Of a stretch of 64,000 nucleotides of DNA, positions 43,534 through 52,060 are shown piece by piece (position 1 is the first letter of the stretch; every line of letters starts with the position of its first letter). The stretch covers positions 124,001 through 188,000 of the forward strand of contig NZ_JAFFQD010000001.1 of the NCBI RefSeq assembly GCF_016918565.1, given 5' to 3'. Source of the DNA: Desulfogranum marinum (GTDB lineage: Bacteria; Desulfobacterota; Desulfobulbia; Desulfobulbales; Desulfobulbaceae). The notes under the pieces were generated by a model that saw only the letters and a program-made list of their open reading frames with translations, was not told the origin of the DNA and did no database searches. The translations under genes and the position numbers were made by a program.

Positions 43534-46500
43534 TGGCAACCAGGCATGTACGCATGTCGCATATGCTACCAGTGAAGTCATCACAATTTACCCCATCACC
43601 CCATCCTCTCCGATGGCGGCAGAAGCCGATGCCAAGGCTAATGCAAAACAGGAAAATATCTGGGGTTCTATCCCGGTTATTTCTCAGATGCAATCCGAGG
43701 GTGGAGTTGCCGGCGCGCTGCATGGTTCGCTGAACTCGGGCGCTCTCTGTACAACTTTTACCGCATCCCAGGGCCTGCTGCTGATGCTGCCCAACATGTA
43801 TAAAATCGCTGGTGAGTTGACTCCTACGGTTTTCCATGTAACTGCTCGTGCTCTGGCCTACCAGGGACTTTCCATTTTTGGTGATCACAGTGACGTTATG
43901 TCTGCCCGGCAAACGGGTTGGGCAATGCTCAGTTCACAGAGCGTCCAAGAAGCACAGGACATGGCACTGATCGCTACCCAAGCCACCCTGATGTCCCGCA
44001 TTCCTTTCCTCCATTTCTTCGATGGTTTTCGTACCTCCCATGAGGTTGCTAAAGTTGAAGAACTGACAATGGATGACATGAAGGAGATGATCGATGAAGA
44101 TCTCATTCATGAGTTCCGTGCTCGTGCCTTGACGCCAGATCGTCCATCTATGTGTGGTACAGCTCAGAACCCTGATGTTTTCTTTACAGGCCGTGAGACA
44201 GTCAATAAATATTATGAAGCCATCCCTGGTAACGTACAGGCAACCATGGATAAGTTTGCAGCACTGACCGGTCGCCAGTACAACCTGTTTGACTATTACG
44301 GTGCACCTGATGCAACCGACGTTATTGTTATCATGGGTTCCGGTGCTGAAGTTGTTACTTCAACCATCGATTACATGGTTGCCCAGGGTGAAAAAGTCGG
44401 TATGGTTATTGTCCGCCTTTTCCGTCCGTTTGACCAAACAGCAATGGTGAATGCTCTGCCGTCAACGGTTGAACGCTTGACTGTTCTTGATCGTACCAAG
44501 GAACCTGGTGCACTTGGCGATCCGCTGTACCTTGACGTTCGTGCTGCAATCGGTGAAGCGGCAGAAGCAAACCCAACCATGATTCCGCCAGTCATCCTTG
44601 GTGGTCGTTATGGCCTTGGTTCTGCTGAATTTACACCTGCAATGGTCAAAGCTGTCTATGAAAATATGACCGCATTTGCACCAAAGAACAAATTCTGTAT
44701 AGGTCCACACGACGACGTAGCCTTCACCAGCCTGAATTACGACAAGACTTTCAATATCGAAGGTGATGATGTTTATCGCGCCTTGTTCTATGGTCTGGGT
44801 TCTGATGGTACCGTTGGTGCTAACAAAAACACCATCAAAATTATTGGTAACGAAACAGAAAACTCTACTCAGGGTTACTTTGTTTACGATTCCAAAAAGT
44901 CAGGTTCCATGACTGTTTCTCACCTCCGTTTTGGTGAAAACAAAATCGTTTCTCCTTACCTGATCAACAAGGCAAGCTTCATTGCCTGTCATAATTTTGC
45001 GTTCCTTGATAGCTATGACATGCTTGCCAACCTTGAAGAAGGCGGCACCTTTCTGCTGACTACTTCTTTTTCCAAAGACGAAATCTGGAACCACCTGCCG
45101 GCATTGGTTCAGAGACAAATGATTGAAAAGAACGTCAAGTTCTTCATCATCGATGCGGTAAAACTTGGTCTCGCTCTTGGCCTTGGCGCGCGCATTAACA
45201 TGATCATGCAGACAGCCTTCTTCATGATCTCCGGCATTCTCACCAAAGAAGATGCCATTGAAGCGATCAAAAAAGCGATCAAGAAAACCTATGGTATCAA
45301 AGGTGACAAGATCGTTAACATGAACTATGCAGCGGTTGACGGAGCGATTGAAAACATCGTTGAAGTCACTCTGCCAAGTGAAGTTAACGGCCATGAAATG
45401 CCACCGACTGTTCCTGATGAAGCCCCTAAGTTTGTCAAAGAGATCACCGCAAAAATGATGGAAGGTCATGGCGACGAACTTAAGGTTTCTCAAATTCCTG
45501 ATAATGGTCGCTGGCCGACAGCCACCACCCAGTGGGAAAAACGTAACATCGCTGTTAACGTATCCCAATGGGATCCGGAAGCATGTATCCAGTGTGGTCG
45601 CTGTTCACTTGTTTGCCCACACGGTTGTATCCGCATGAAAGTTGCCACCCCTGAAGCTCTTGAAGCTGCCGGTGCAACTGCTGATTTTAAAACCGCTGAT
45701 GCAGTAGGTAAAGAGTACAAAGGCATGAAATTCACCATGCAGATCTCCACTGCCGACTGTTGTGGCTGTACACTCTGTGTAAGCGTTTGCCCTGCTCGTA
45801 AGAAAGATAAGGATGGCAATAAGACCGACAAGGCTGCCCTGAGCATGGTTCCGAATACTGAGGAACTCTACGAGCATGAAGCTAAAAACTGGGCTGCTTT
45901 CCTCAAGTTGCCTGAAGTTGATCGTAGCACCCTCAAAACTTCCACCATTAAAGGAAGCCAGTTCCTGAGGCCTCTTTTTGAGTTCTCCGGTGCCTGCGCA
46001 GGTTGTGGTGAGACTCCATATGTCAAACTTGTCACCCAGCTGTTTGGTGATCGCATGATGGTTGCAAACGCCACAGGCTGTTCTTCTATCTACGGTGGCA
46101 ACCTGCCTACAACCCCATACTGTACACGTGAAGATGGACGTGGTCCTGCATGGTCCAACTCCCTTTTCGAAGATAATGCTGAGTACGGTCTTGGTATGCG
46201 CCAGGCAGTAGACAAGCTTGGTATGCAGGCTGTTGAGCTGATTGAAGCCGCTGTTGCTGAAAATCTGATCGATAAAGCCATGGCTGATAGCCTCATTGAT
46301 GCTACCCAAAATGATCAAGCCGAAATCGAAGCAATGCGCGAAAAAGTTGCAGCGCTCAAAGCTGCACTTGCAGGCAATGATGCCCCGGTCGCCAAACGTC
46401 TGATAGGCGTAGCAGACTATCTCGTCAAAAAATCCGTATGGATCTTTGGTGGAGACGGCTGGGCATACGATATCGGATACGGCGGATTGGACCATGTATT

Positions 46501-47083
46501 GGCATCCGGACAAAACGTTAACGTTATGGTCATGGATACCGAAGTGTACTCCAACACCGGTGGTCAGATGTCCAAGTCTACCCCACGTGCGGCTGTAGCT
46601 CAGTTTGCTGCTGGTGGTAAGCGTGCTCCTAAGAAAAACATGGGTATGATCTTCTCTACCTTTGGTAACGTCTATGTTGCTCGTATCTCCATCGGTGGAA
46701 ATCCACAGCAGGCTGTCAAGGCTATTGCTGAGGCTGAAGCCTATGACGGACCATCTTTGATCATTGCTTATGCACACTGTATCAACCATGGTATCAACAT
46801 GGCCCATGGACTTGAGCAGCAAAAGAAAGCGGTTGAATGCGGTCACTGGTCACTGTATCGCTACAACCCAATGCTGGAAGCAGAAGGTAAGAACCCTCTG
46901 ACCATTGACAGTAAAGAGCCTACCATGACCTTTGCTGACTATGCATTGAATGAAAACCGTTACAGGATGCTGAAAATATCCAATCCAGATATGGCTGAGG
47001 AACTTATGGCCGAATCTCAAAAGGATGTTGATAAGTCCTGGAAGATGTTGAAAGCATGGGCTAAGGCACTCGAAGCTGAGTAA
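43508..47083 (+). CDS. nifJ: Pyruvate:ferredoxin (flavodoxin) oxidoreductase, single chain
   Basis: A 1191-residue homodimeric-type PFOR that converts pyruvate and CoA to acetyl-CoA, CO2 and reduced ferredoxin; the name por is also used. It opens with NQACTHVAYATSEVITIYPI (pyruvate-binding domain I). Two [4Fe-4S] clusters sit in CIQCGRCSLVCPHG and CCGCTLCVSVCP. Another cluster has ligands including CAGCGETPYVKL and a Cys about 250 residues on (YAHC). The ThDP motif is GGDGWAYDIGYGGLDHVL with TEVYSNTGGQMSKSTPRAA. Codons such as GGT and CGT dominate, unlike the neighbours, which fits very strong expression. The start follows GTAAGGAGAATGAGCT. Confidence 0.97.
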   Translation: MSRKMVNIDGNQACTHVAYATSEVITIYPITPSSPMAAEADAKANAKQENIWGSIPVISQMQSEGGVAGALHGSLNSGALCTTFTASQGLLLMLPNMYKIAGELTPTVFHVTARALAYQGLSIFGDHSDVMSARQTGWAMLSSQSVQEAQDMALIATQATLMSRIPFLHFFDGFRTSHEVAKVEELTMDDMKEMIDEDLIHEFRARALTPDRPSMCGTAQNPDVFFTGRETVNKYYEAIPGNVQATMDKFAALTGRQYNLFDYYGAPDATDVIVIMGSGAEVVTSTIDYMVAQGEKVGMVIVRLFRPFDQTAMVNALPSTVERLTVLDRTKEPGALGDPLYLDVRAAIGEAAEANPTMIPPVILGGRYGLGSAEFTPAMVKAVYENMTAFAPKNKFCIGPHDDVAFTSLNYDKTFNIEGDDVYRALFYGLGSDGTVGANKNTIKIIGNETENSTQGYFVYDSKKSGSMTVSHLRFGENKIVSPYLINKASFIACHNFAFLDSYDMLANLEEGGTFLLTTSFSKDEIWNHLPALVQRQMIEKNVKFFIIDAVKLGLALGLGARINMIMQTAFFMISGILTKEDAIEAIKKAIKKTYGIKGDKIVNMNYAAVDGAIENIVEVTLPSEVNGHEMPPTVPDEAPKFVKEITAKMMEGHGDELKVSQIPDNGRWPTATTQWEKRNIAVNVSQWDPEACIQCGRCSLVCPHGCIRMKVATPEALEAAGATADFKTADAVGKEYKGMKFTMQISTADCCGCTLCVSVCPARKKDKDGNKTDKAALSMVPNTEELYEHEAKNWAAFLKLPEVDRSTLKTSTIKGSQFLRPLFEFSGACAGCGETPYVKLVTQLFGDRMMVANATGCSSIYGGNLPTTPYCTREDGRGPAWSNSLFEDNAEYGLGMRQAVDKLGMQAVELIEAAVAENLIDKAMADSLIDATQNDQAEIEAMREKVAALKAALAGNDAPVAKRLIGVADYLVKKSVWIFGGDGWAYDIGYGGLDHVLASGQNVNVMVMDTEVYSNTGGQMSKSTPRAAVAQFAAGGKRAPKKNMGMIFSTFGNVYVARISIGGNPQQAVKAIAEAEAYDGPSLIIAYAHCINHGINMAHGLEQQKKAVECGHWSLYRYNPMLEAEGKNPLTIDSKEPTMTFADYALNENRYRMLKISNPDMAEELMAESQKDVDKSWKMLKAWAKALEAE

Positions 47084-47113
47084 GTCCAGTCCTTGACATT
47101 CAGTTGTACCTAA

Positions 47114-47158
47114 GCAGCCCTGCCGATTATTCGGCAGGGCTGCTTTTCTTTTTATCTT
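47114..47158 (+). terminator. Strong intrinsic terminator of por
   Basis: A perfect 13-bp stem, GCAGCCCTGCCGA (47114-47126) with TCGGCAGGGCTGC (47131-47143), a 4-base loop, then a long T-rich tract. Confidence 0.93.
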
Positions 47159-47252
47159 TTTTTAGCTTGCTGTTTATTTTTCATTTGGTGTTATATACAC
47201 ACAATCAGAAAAAAATATCACACCCTGCAAACAACGTAAGAAGGAGAGAGTA

Positions 47253-47717
47253 ATGCAGTTATTTGCAAAAGATATCATGATTAAAAATTATGATACCATC
47301 CATATGGATGAGCCGGCAGAAAAGGCTATTCATAGAATTCTCACCGCTAAAGTCAGGCCCACTGGCCACAAGACAGTCAGTCTTATGGTTATTGATGATG
47401 CCCACAGACTGGTGGGAACGATAAGTATGTTCTATATTTTGTATCACCTGCGACCATCTTTTCTCAACTATGGCATTGATGGCGACACGCTTTCCTGGCA
47501 GGGTGAGCTTGATCAATTCATCAATTCAGTGAAGGAAAAGACTGTAAGTCAGATAATGAATGCCAATATATTGAGTATTCCACCTGATGAGCCACTCATG
47601 GCGATTGTGGACAGGATGGTTAAAGATAGAATCCGACGAATGCCGGTTGTGGATAATGGCAAGTTGGTTGGGGTTGTTTATCTTTCAGATATTTTTTATC
47701 ACCTTTTTAATAGGTAA
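47253..47717 (+). CDS. Two-CBS-domain protein
   Basis: A 154-residue soluble protein made of a CBS pair. The first (about 1-65) includes AKDIMIKNYDTIHMDEPAEK. The second (about 95-154) includes VSQIMNANILSIPPDEPLMA, then VKDRIRRMPVVDNGKLVGVV. CBS pairs bind AMP, ATP or SAM and regulate a partner. The start follows AAGGAGAGAGTA. It has its own terminator downstream and lies behind the por terminator, so it is a separate unit. No partner is visible. Confidence 0.9.
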   Translation: MQLFAKDIMIKNYDTIHMDEPAEKAIHRILTAKVRPTGHKTVSLMVIDDAHRLVGTISMFYILYHLRPSFLNYGIDGDTLSWQGELDQFINSVKEKTVSQIMNANILSIPPDEPLMAIVDRMVKDRIRRMPVVDNGKLVGVVYLSDIFYHLFNR

Positions 47718-47751
47718 CATGAATATCATTACATTTTGCACAGAGTGATAC

Positions 47752-47790
47752 AACAATAAAGCCGGAACAGGATGTTCCGGCTTTATTGTT
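47752..47790. terminator. Bidirectional intrinsic terminator
   Basis: A perfect 17-base inverted repeat, AACAATAAAGCCGGAAC with its complement, loop AGGAT. A-rich and T-rich ends give a T-tract on both strands. It serves the CBS gene (+) and the converging YkgJ-type gene (-). Confidence 0.85.
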
Positions 47791-47838
47791 CAGTGTCGCT
47801 CCGCAAAAAAGAAACTGGGGATGAACTGGCAGTAACTT

Positions 47839-48789
47839 TTATCCGTTTTTTTCTTCACGTTCTCGCAACAGGCGATCCCGCTCAGCCTTCAATTCTTCGT
47901 ACTCACGTTCAGCGTTTTGCAGGGAATTGTCCTGGCGCTGTTTAATCTCTTCTATCTTCGCTTGCAGCTTTTCTTGCTTGATGGGCATCTCGCCGGCACC
48001 AAAAAGAGTGTTTGCCAGATACTGAAACGAAAACAACATAAGTTCAATGTCGTCTTCCTTAATTTTTGCCAGTGTCTCTTCATCGACCACATAGGTATCA
48101 AGAAAGGAACTTTCAAACACAAACTTTCGAAAGGTATCAAGATCAGTTGATGCCATGAAAAACATTCTTTTGGCAGCATCACTTAAAGTCGCCTGCAAGC
48201 CAAAAGATTTACGCCGCATAACTAAACGCAGCCACTCTTTATTCATCTCATCCCGGACATCAACCCCCTGATCTGCACGCCACTCTCTAATTGTCCATTT
48301 TTTTGGTTCTTCATGACCTTTGCAGTGATCTTCTTTTACAAGAAAAAAGAACTTCTGTTCAGCTGCATCATTGGTTCCTCCTTCATGAAAATCTGCCATG
48401 CCAACAGGATAATATCGACAAGCAGTAGGACGATCTTCATACACGGTGCATCCTTCAGGGGTTACAAAAGGGCACGCCTTTTTTTCACCAACCAATTTTA
48501 ATTGCACGCCCGGCATATCGGTTTTTTCCAAATAAGTTGGTTCTGTATATTGAGTAATCAGTTCATGCGAAGCAATATTCAGGCGCTTTTTTAATAAAAG
48601 GATGTCATAAGGGGTCAAAATAATTTTTATATTATGACAGCAAGCCGTAAAACAACTCACCCCTGGATGACATTCAAACTGGAGAGCGGAATCGAGAGTC
48701 AGCTTCTCGGGCAGGATGTTGGATGGATTTTTATCGGTGCTGGTAAAAATTTTTGCATCACTTAATTCTTGTTGCATCTTCTCAGACAT
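47839..48789 (-). CDS. YkgJ-family cysteine-cluster protein
   Basis: A 316-residue protein. The Cys-rich motif spans about residues 38-130: HPGVSCFTACCHNIKI, CPFVTPEGCTVYEDRPTACR and a Tyr-Tyr-Pro end. This pattern (CxxxCC, C, C, C) binds zinc or an iron-sulfur cluster. The C-terminal 60 residues form a Gln/Glu/Lys-rich coiled coil. Family members are often annotated as FliB-like or of unknown function. There is no signal peptide. It shares the terminator at 47752-47790 with the CBS gene. Confidence 0.88.
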   Translation of the reverse strand: MSEKMQQELSDAKIFTSTDKNPSNILPEKLTLDSALQFECHPGVSCFTACCHNIKIILTPYDILLLKKRLNIASHELITQYTEPTYLEKTDMPGVQLKLVGEKKACPFVTPEGCTVYEDRPTACRYYPVGMADFHEGGTNDAAEQKFFFLVKEDHCKGHEEPKKWTIREWRADQGVDVRDEMNKEWLRLVMRRKSFGLQATLSDAAKRMFFMASTDLDTFRKFVFESSFLDTYVVDEETLAKIKEDDIELMLFSFQYLANTLFGAGEMPIKQEKLQAKIEEIKQRQDNSLQNAEREYEELKAERDRLLREREEKNG

Positions 48790-49263
48790 GCTTTTCCTCT
48801 TTCAGAAACTTCCCGGACAGATTGCAACAATACAAATACAGGAGTTCCAGAATTTCATATTCCCTGTCACCGAGCATGATGCTCAACGACAAAAAACAAA
48901 TTATTTATGTAAGATTATTTTCCCGGAACTTCATATATTACCATTTCCCTCCTCTGTGTCAAACCCTATTGATTGGTTTTTCTTTTTCTTCTCATCTCGC
49001 TCCAACTTCATCTATAAAATTTAGCTACACCTCAATCCCTCTTCAAAGGCAACGCCTTTTCATTAGTTCAGTAACGGGTAAAGAAAAATTTTAATCACCG
49101 TATGCAATTTTATGTTTTTTTTCCCTTAAAACTGTTACTAAAACGGGCTGAATGAATTGATACCGATCTTTCTAAAAAGATAGTCTTCCCAAGTATCCAT
49201 TCAAAGTATCTTAACTTTTGAGTACCTGGTCAATGAGTTTGCTGACCGTACATAACGATCCTA
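48790..49263. other. AT-rich intergenic region
   Basis: No gene, repeat copy or clear terminator seen. Short frames in it lack ribosome-binding sites and have biased composition (Phe/Ser-rich from T-rich DNA). Confidence 0.5.
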
Positions 49264-49461
49264 ATGAAATTATTTTTATCCCATACCATAGACTTCACCA
49301 AAGTTGACACCCTTGTTTATCATCTGCCTGACGGCCCTTCATTCTCTCTGGAAATGCAAAATATAGGGGATCTCGTCGACATTGAGATGGAATACGGCGA
49401 CATTTGTGATACATCAGATATCGACGGAGTCGTTCACTTTTTCCCGCGAGGCAACGCCTGA
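49264..49461 (+). CDS. Hypothetical 65-residue acidic protein
   Basis: A small frame with no signal peptide and no recognised motif (MKLFLSHTIDFTKVDTLVYH, then NIGDLVDIEMEYGDICDTSD). It lacks a good ribosome-binding site. The acidic, balanced composition makes it plausible as a protein. It lies 68 bp upstream of the PHP phosphatase on the same strand. Confidence 0.35.
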   Translation: MKLFLSHTIDFTKVDTLVYHLPDGPSFSLEMQNIGDLVDIEMEYGDICDTSDIDGVVHFFPRGNA

Positions 49462-49529
49462 CTACACGAATCCTGCTAGCCAAACCTTCTCTTGCAGGCT
49501 AGCTCAACCCTCCTCATCTCTGCTTCAGC

Positions 49530-50333
49530 ATGAACAAATGCGACCCTATAGATATCGGTTTTGACGGTCATGTACATACCTATCTTTGCAATCACGCCAA
49601 GGGTACCATGGAAGAATATGTGGTCGCAGCAATCAGCAGAGGCCTGCATACGCTCTGTTTTTTAGAACATCTGGAAGTTGGAATTACCTATCACCAGCGA
49701 AGCTGGCTGAACGAAGAAGACTTTACTGTCTACTTCAGAGAAGGGACTCGTCTCAAAAAGGCGTATGAAGGTCAACTCACTATTTTACTAGGAGTTGAAG
49801 CAGGCTATAATCCGGAACAGCAAACCCCTTTTCTCAATCTTCTCAAAGCCTATCCATGGGACAGAATTGGCCTCTCACTTCATTTTTACAGAATAGGAAA
49901 CAAGCATTTCAACCTACTCAGTCGCCAACCAGACAGCCTCGCTCTGCTGATTGAACATGATCCGGCACTGATCATGGATGCTTATTTTGATTCTCTCTTG
50001 GAAGCAATCCTGATTATGGAGCGCTGTGATGTTGTCTGCCATCTGGATGCATGCCTACGACATGCCCAAGAGAGAAGGCTTTCTGAAAAAAACTATATCC
50101 AAATCAACACCATTTTGGATACTATGCAACAAAAACAAATCGCTCTGGAAATAAATACTTCAGGCTTCACATTGCGCAAAGCCCCATTCCCGGAAGCAAC
50201 CATTTTAAACAGGGCAATGCAACGGGGGCTCCTGCTGGTAGCGGGATCAGATGCCCACGCCCCACAACAGGTTGGCCGCCATTTCGACCAGGTTAACGAT
50301 TATCTGCAACTCGCCTCCAAGCTCTCGATGTAA
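49530..50333 (+). CDS. PHP-domain phosphoesterase, histidinol-phosphatase-like
   Basis: A 267-residue PHP-fold protein. The metal motifs are visible: FDGHVHTYLCNHAKGTMEEY, FLEHLEVG, GVEAGYNPE, CHLDACLRH and the final GSDAHAPQQVG. These match HisK-type histidinol phosphatases, which act in histidine synthesis, but other PHP phosphatases share them. No his genes are near. The ribosome-binding site is poor (CTGCTTCAGC), so the start is somewhat uncertain. Confidence 0.85.
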   Translation: MNKCDPIDIGFDGHVHTYLCNHAKGTMEEYVVAAISRGLHTLCFLEHLEVGITYHQRSWLNEEDFTVYFREGTRLKKAYEGQLTILLGVEAGYNPEQQTPFLNLLKAYPWDRIGLSLHFYRIGNKHFNLLSRQPDSLALLIEHDPALIMDAYFDSLLEAILIMERCDVVCHLDACLRHAQERRLSEKNYIQINTILDTMQQKQIALEINTSGFTLRKAPFPEATILNRAMQRGLLLVAGSDAHAPQQVGRHFDQVNDYLQLASKLSM

Positions 50334-50380
50334 AAGAGACAACCTGCAAGGTGGTACTATAGCAACTCTCCTTTTTAGCT

Positions 50381-52012
50381 TTAAGGAAGATTGATAAATT
50401 TCCCCATCACCTTTCTCAGGCTCTCCACGTTAAACGGCTTCATCAATATGTCATTGACACCTGCATTGGTTGCGGCCTCATGATCCTGGATGTCACTCTG
50501 GGTGGTCACCATTACCACTGGTAAGTCATCGGCACTATACAGTTTTCGAATTTTTTCAGTGAGTTCAATTCCTGAAATATCGGGCATATTCAAATCGGTG
50601 AGGACAAATGCCGGTTGCTCTTTGGCCAGCCATTCCAAAGCTGTTTCCGGAAATTCAAACAATACCGGCTCACACCCCAGTTCATGCAAGGTTGCCTTGT
50701 AAATACTGAGAATCATCCTTGAATCATCTACGGCACACACCTTCAGCCGACGATTTTTTTCACCGCTGTCGCCTTCTATCCGATCAGCAAATGCTCCCCC
50801 AAGTCCTTTTTCGCGAAGCACAGTGGCGTAGTGATTTCTGATGTCAGGATGGGCATGGGGCAAATAGGTCAATGCCAGCTCTTGAAAAAACTCTTCATTG
50901 GCCAGACTTAAAAAGATGTTATCCACTTCGGCATTAACTATGATCTTCACTATATGCCTGGCTTCGCTTCCTCCGCTCCGGACAAGATTCTTAATGCCGG
51001 CCGAGAGAATTTCATTAAAATTTTTATCAATAGCGCGGGCAGCCGCAGTACAAACATGATCTTCAGTATCTGTTAGTCCAGCTGCCAGGGTATATGCTCC
51101 TTTACGAAGCGGAAGCAACGCCAGAGCTTCATAAGCTGCGAACCGTACATTGGCATCTTGGGGAACAGTGTTCAAAAGAGTTCGAATGGGCATAACCGCA
51201 GCCTCATCCCCTATCTCGCCCAACACATTTAAGGTATGAACCAAGAGATCATTATCGGTGTCCTTTAAATTTTCAATGAGCGTCGGCACTGCCTTGGAAC
51301 CAATCTGAGTAAGGGTATCCTTTGCATAGATGCGCATATGCGCGTAATGGGAGCGTAAAGTATCATTAAGTATTCTCAACGATACTTTATCTTGTACTTC
51401 AGCAAAAATAGTGAGAATAACCAGATCCAACTCATTATCAGTTCCCATCCTCTCGGCAAGCCGGTGCATGGCTGTTTGCGTTCCGACCTGCCCGAGAGCA
51501 TAGATGGCGCTGTTGATAAGATTACGATCTGCAGAATACAAAAAATCAGTTAACGTATTAACCGACTCCGGATCACCAATCAGGCCAAGATTTTCAATAA
51601 TCAATTGCATAACCTGAGTGTCATCGTTCTGACTAAGTAACTCCACCAGAACCGGAGCAGCTTGCTCAAGTTTGAGCTCCCCGGCGGTCTCAATCATAAT
51701 CGTCTTATCTTTGACGGTGGTGTCACGAAGTGCCTGCAAGAGGACATCAGGATAGGCAATCAGATTAGAGATTAAAGTTTCCCTGATAACAGGGAGACTC
51801 ACTGCCAGCTCCGGCTTATCAACCAACAAATTATTCAAAAGAGGAACGGTAAAGTCAACATCGGCCTTGAAGAGCTCGTAAAGCAGCCTGTTCTGCGACT
51901 TTCTATCGATATCTCCAATATGGGTCAGCACCAGACGAGCTTTCATTCTGTCGCCTGTTTTGATGTTAGCCTGAATCTCTTCAATCATATGGTCAGTGTT
52001 TAATTCTGCCAT
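50381..52012 (-). CDS. HEAT-repeat protein with C-terminal receiver domain
   Basis: A 543-residue soluble protein. Residues about 30-410 are HEAT/PBS-lyase-type helical repeats of about 30 residues (for example APVLVELLSQNDDTQVMQLI and AVPTLIENLKDTDNDLLVH). A receiver domain (about 424-543) follows, with acidic VDDSRMI, phospho-Asp in FVLTDLNMPD, Thr in VVMVTTQ and Lys in ILMKPFN. A receiver at the C-terminus of a HEAT scaffold is unusual. It would allow phosphorylation to control a protein-protein docking surface. No kinase gene is adjacent. Confidence 0.9.
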   Translation of the reverse strand: MAELNTDHMIEEIQANIKTGDRMKARLVLTHIGDIDRKSQNRLLYELFKADVDFTVPLLNNLLVDKPELAVSLPVIRETLISNLIAYPDVLLQALRDTTVKDKTIMIETAGELKLEQAAPVLVELLSQNDDTQVMQLIIENLGLIGDPESVNTLTDFLYSADRNLINSAIYALGQVGTQTAMHRLAERMGTDNELDLVILTIFAEVQDKVSLRILNDTLRSHYAHMRIYAKDTLTQIGSKAVPTLIENLKDTDNDLLVHTLNVLGEIGDEAAVMPIRTLLNTVPQDANVRFAAYEALALLPLRKGAYTLAAGLTDTEDHVCTAAARAIDKNFNEILSAGIKNLVRSGGSEARHIVKIIVNAEVDNIFLSLANEEFFQELALTYLPHAHPDIRNHYATVLREKGLGGAFADRIEGDSGEKNRRLKVCAVDDSRMILSIYKATLHELGCEPVLFEFPETALEWLAKEQPAFVLTDLNMPDISGIELTEKIRKLYSADDLPVVMVTTQSDIQDHEAATNAGVNDILMKPFNVESLRKVMGKFINLP

Positions 52013-52060
52013 ATTCCTCCTATACTGCTCTCTGAATAATTGGATAGATACTATAAAATA

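Noticed and set aside
45605-46846. 413-codon frame on the minus strand inside por
   Set aside because: It is the shadow of a strongly codon-biased gene, with His/Cys/Phe-rich composition and no domain. The por reading is unambiguous.
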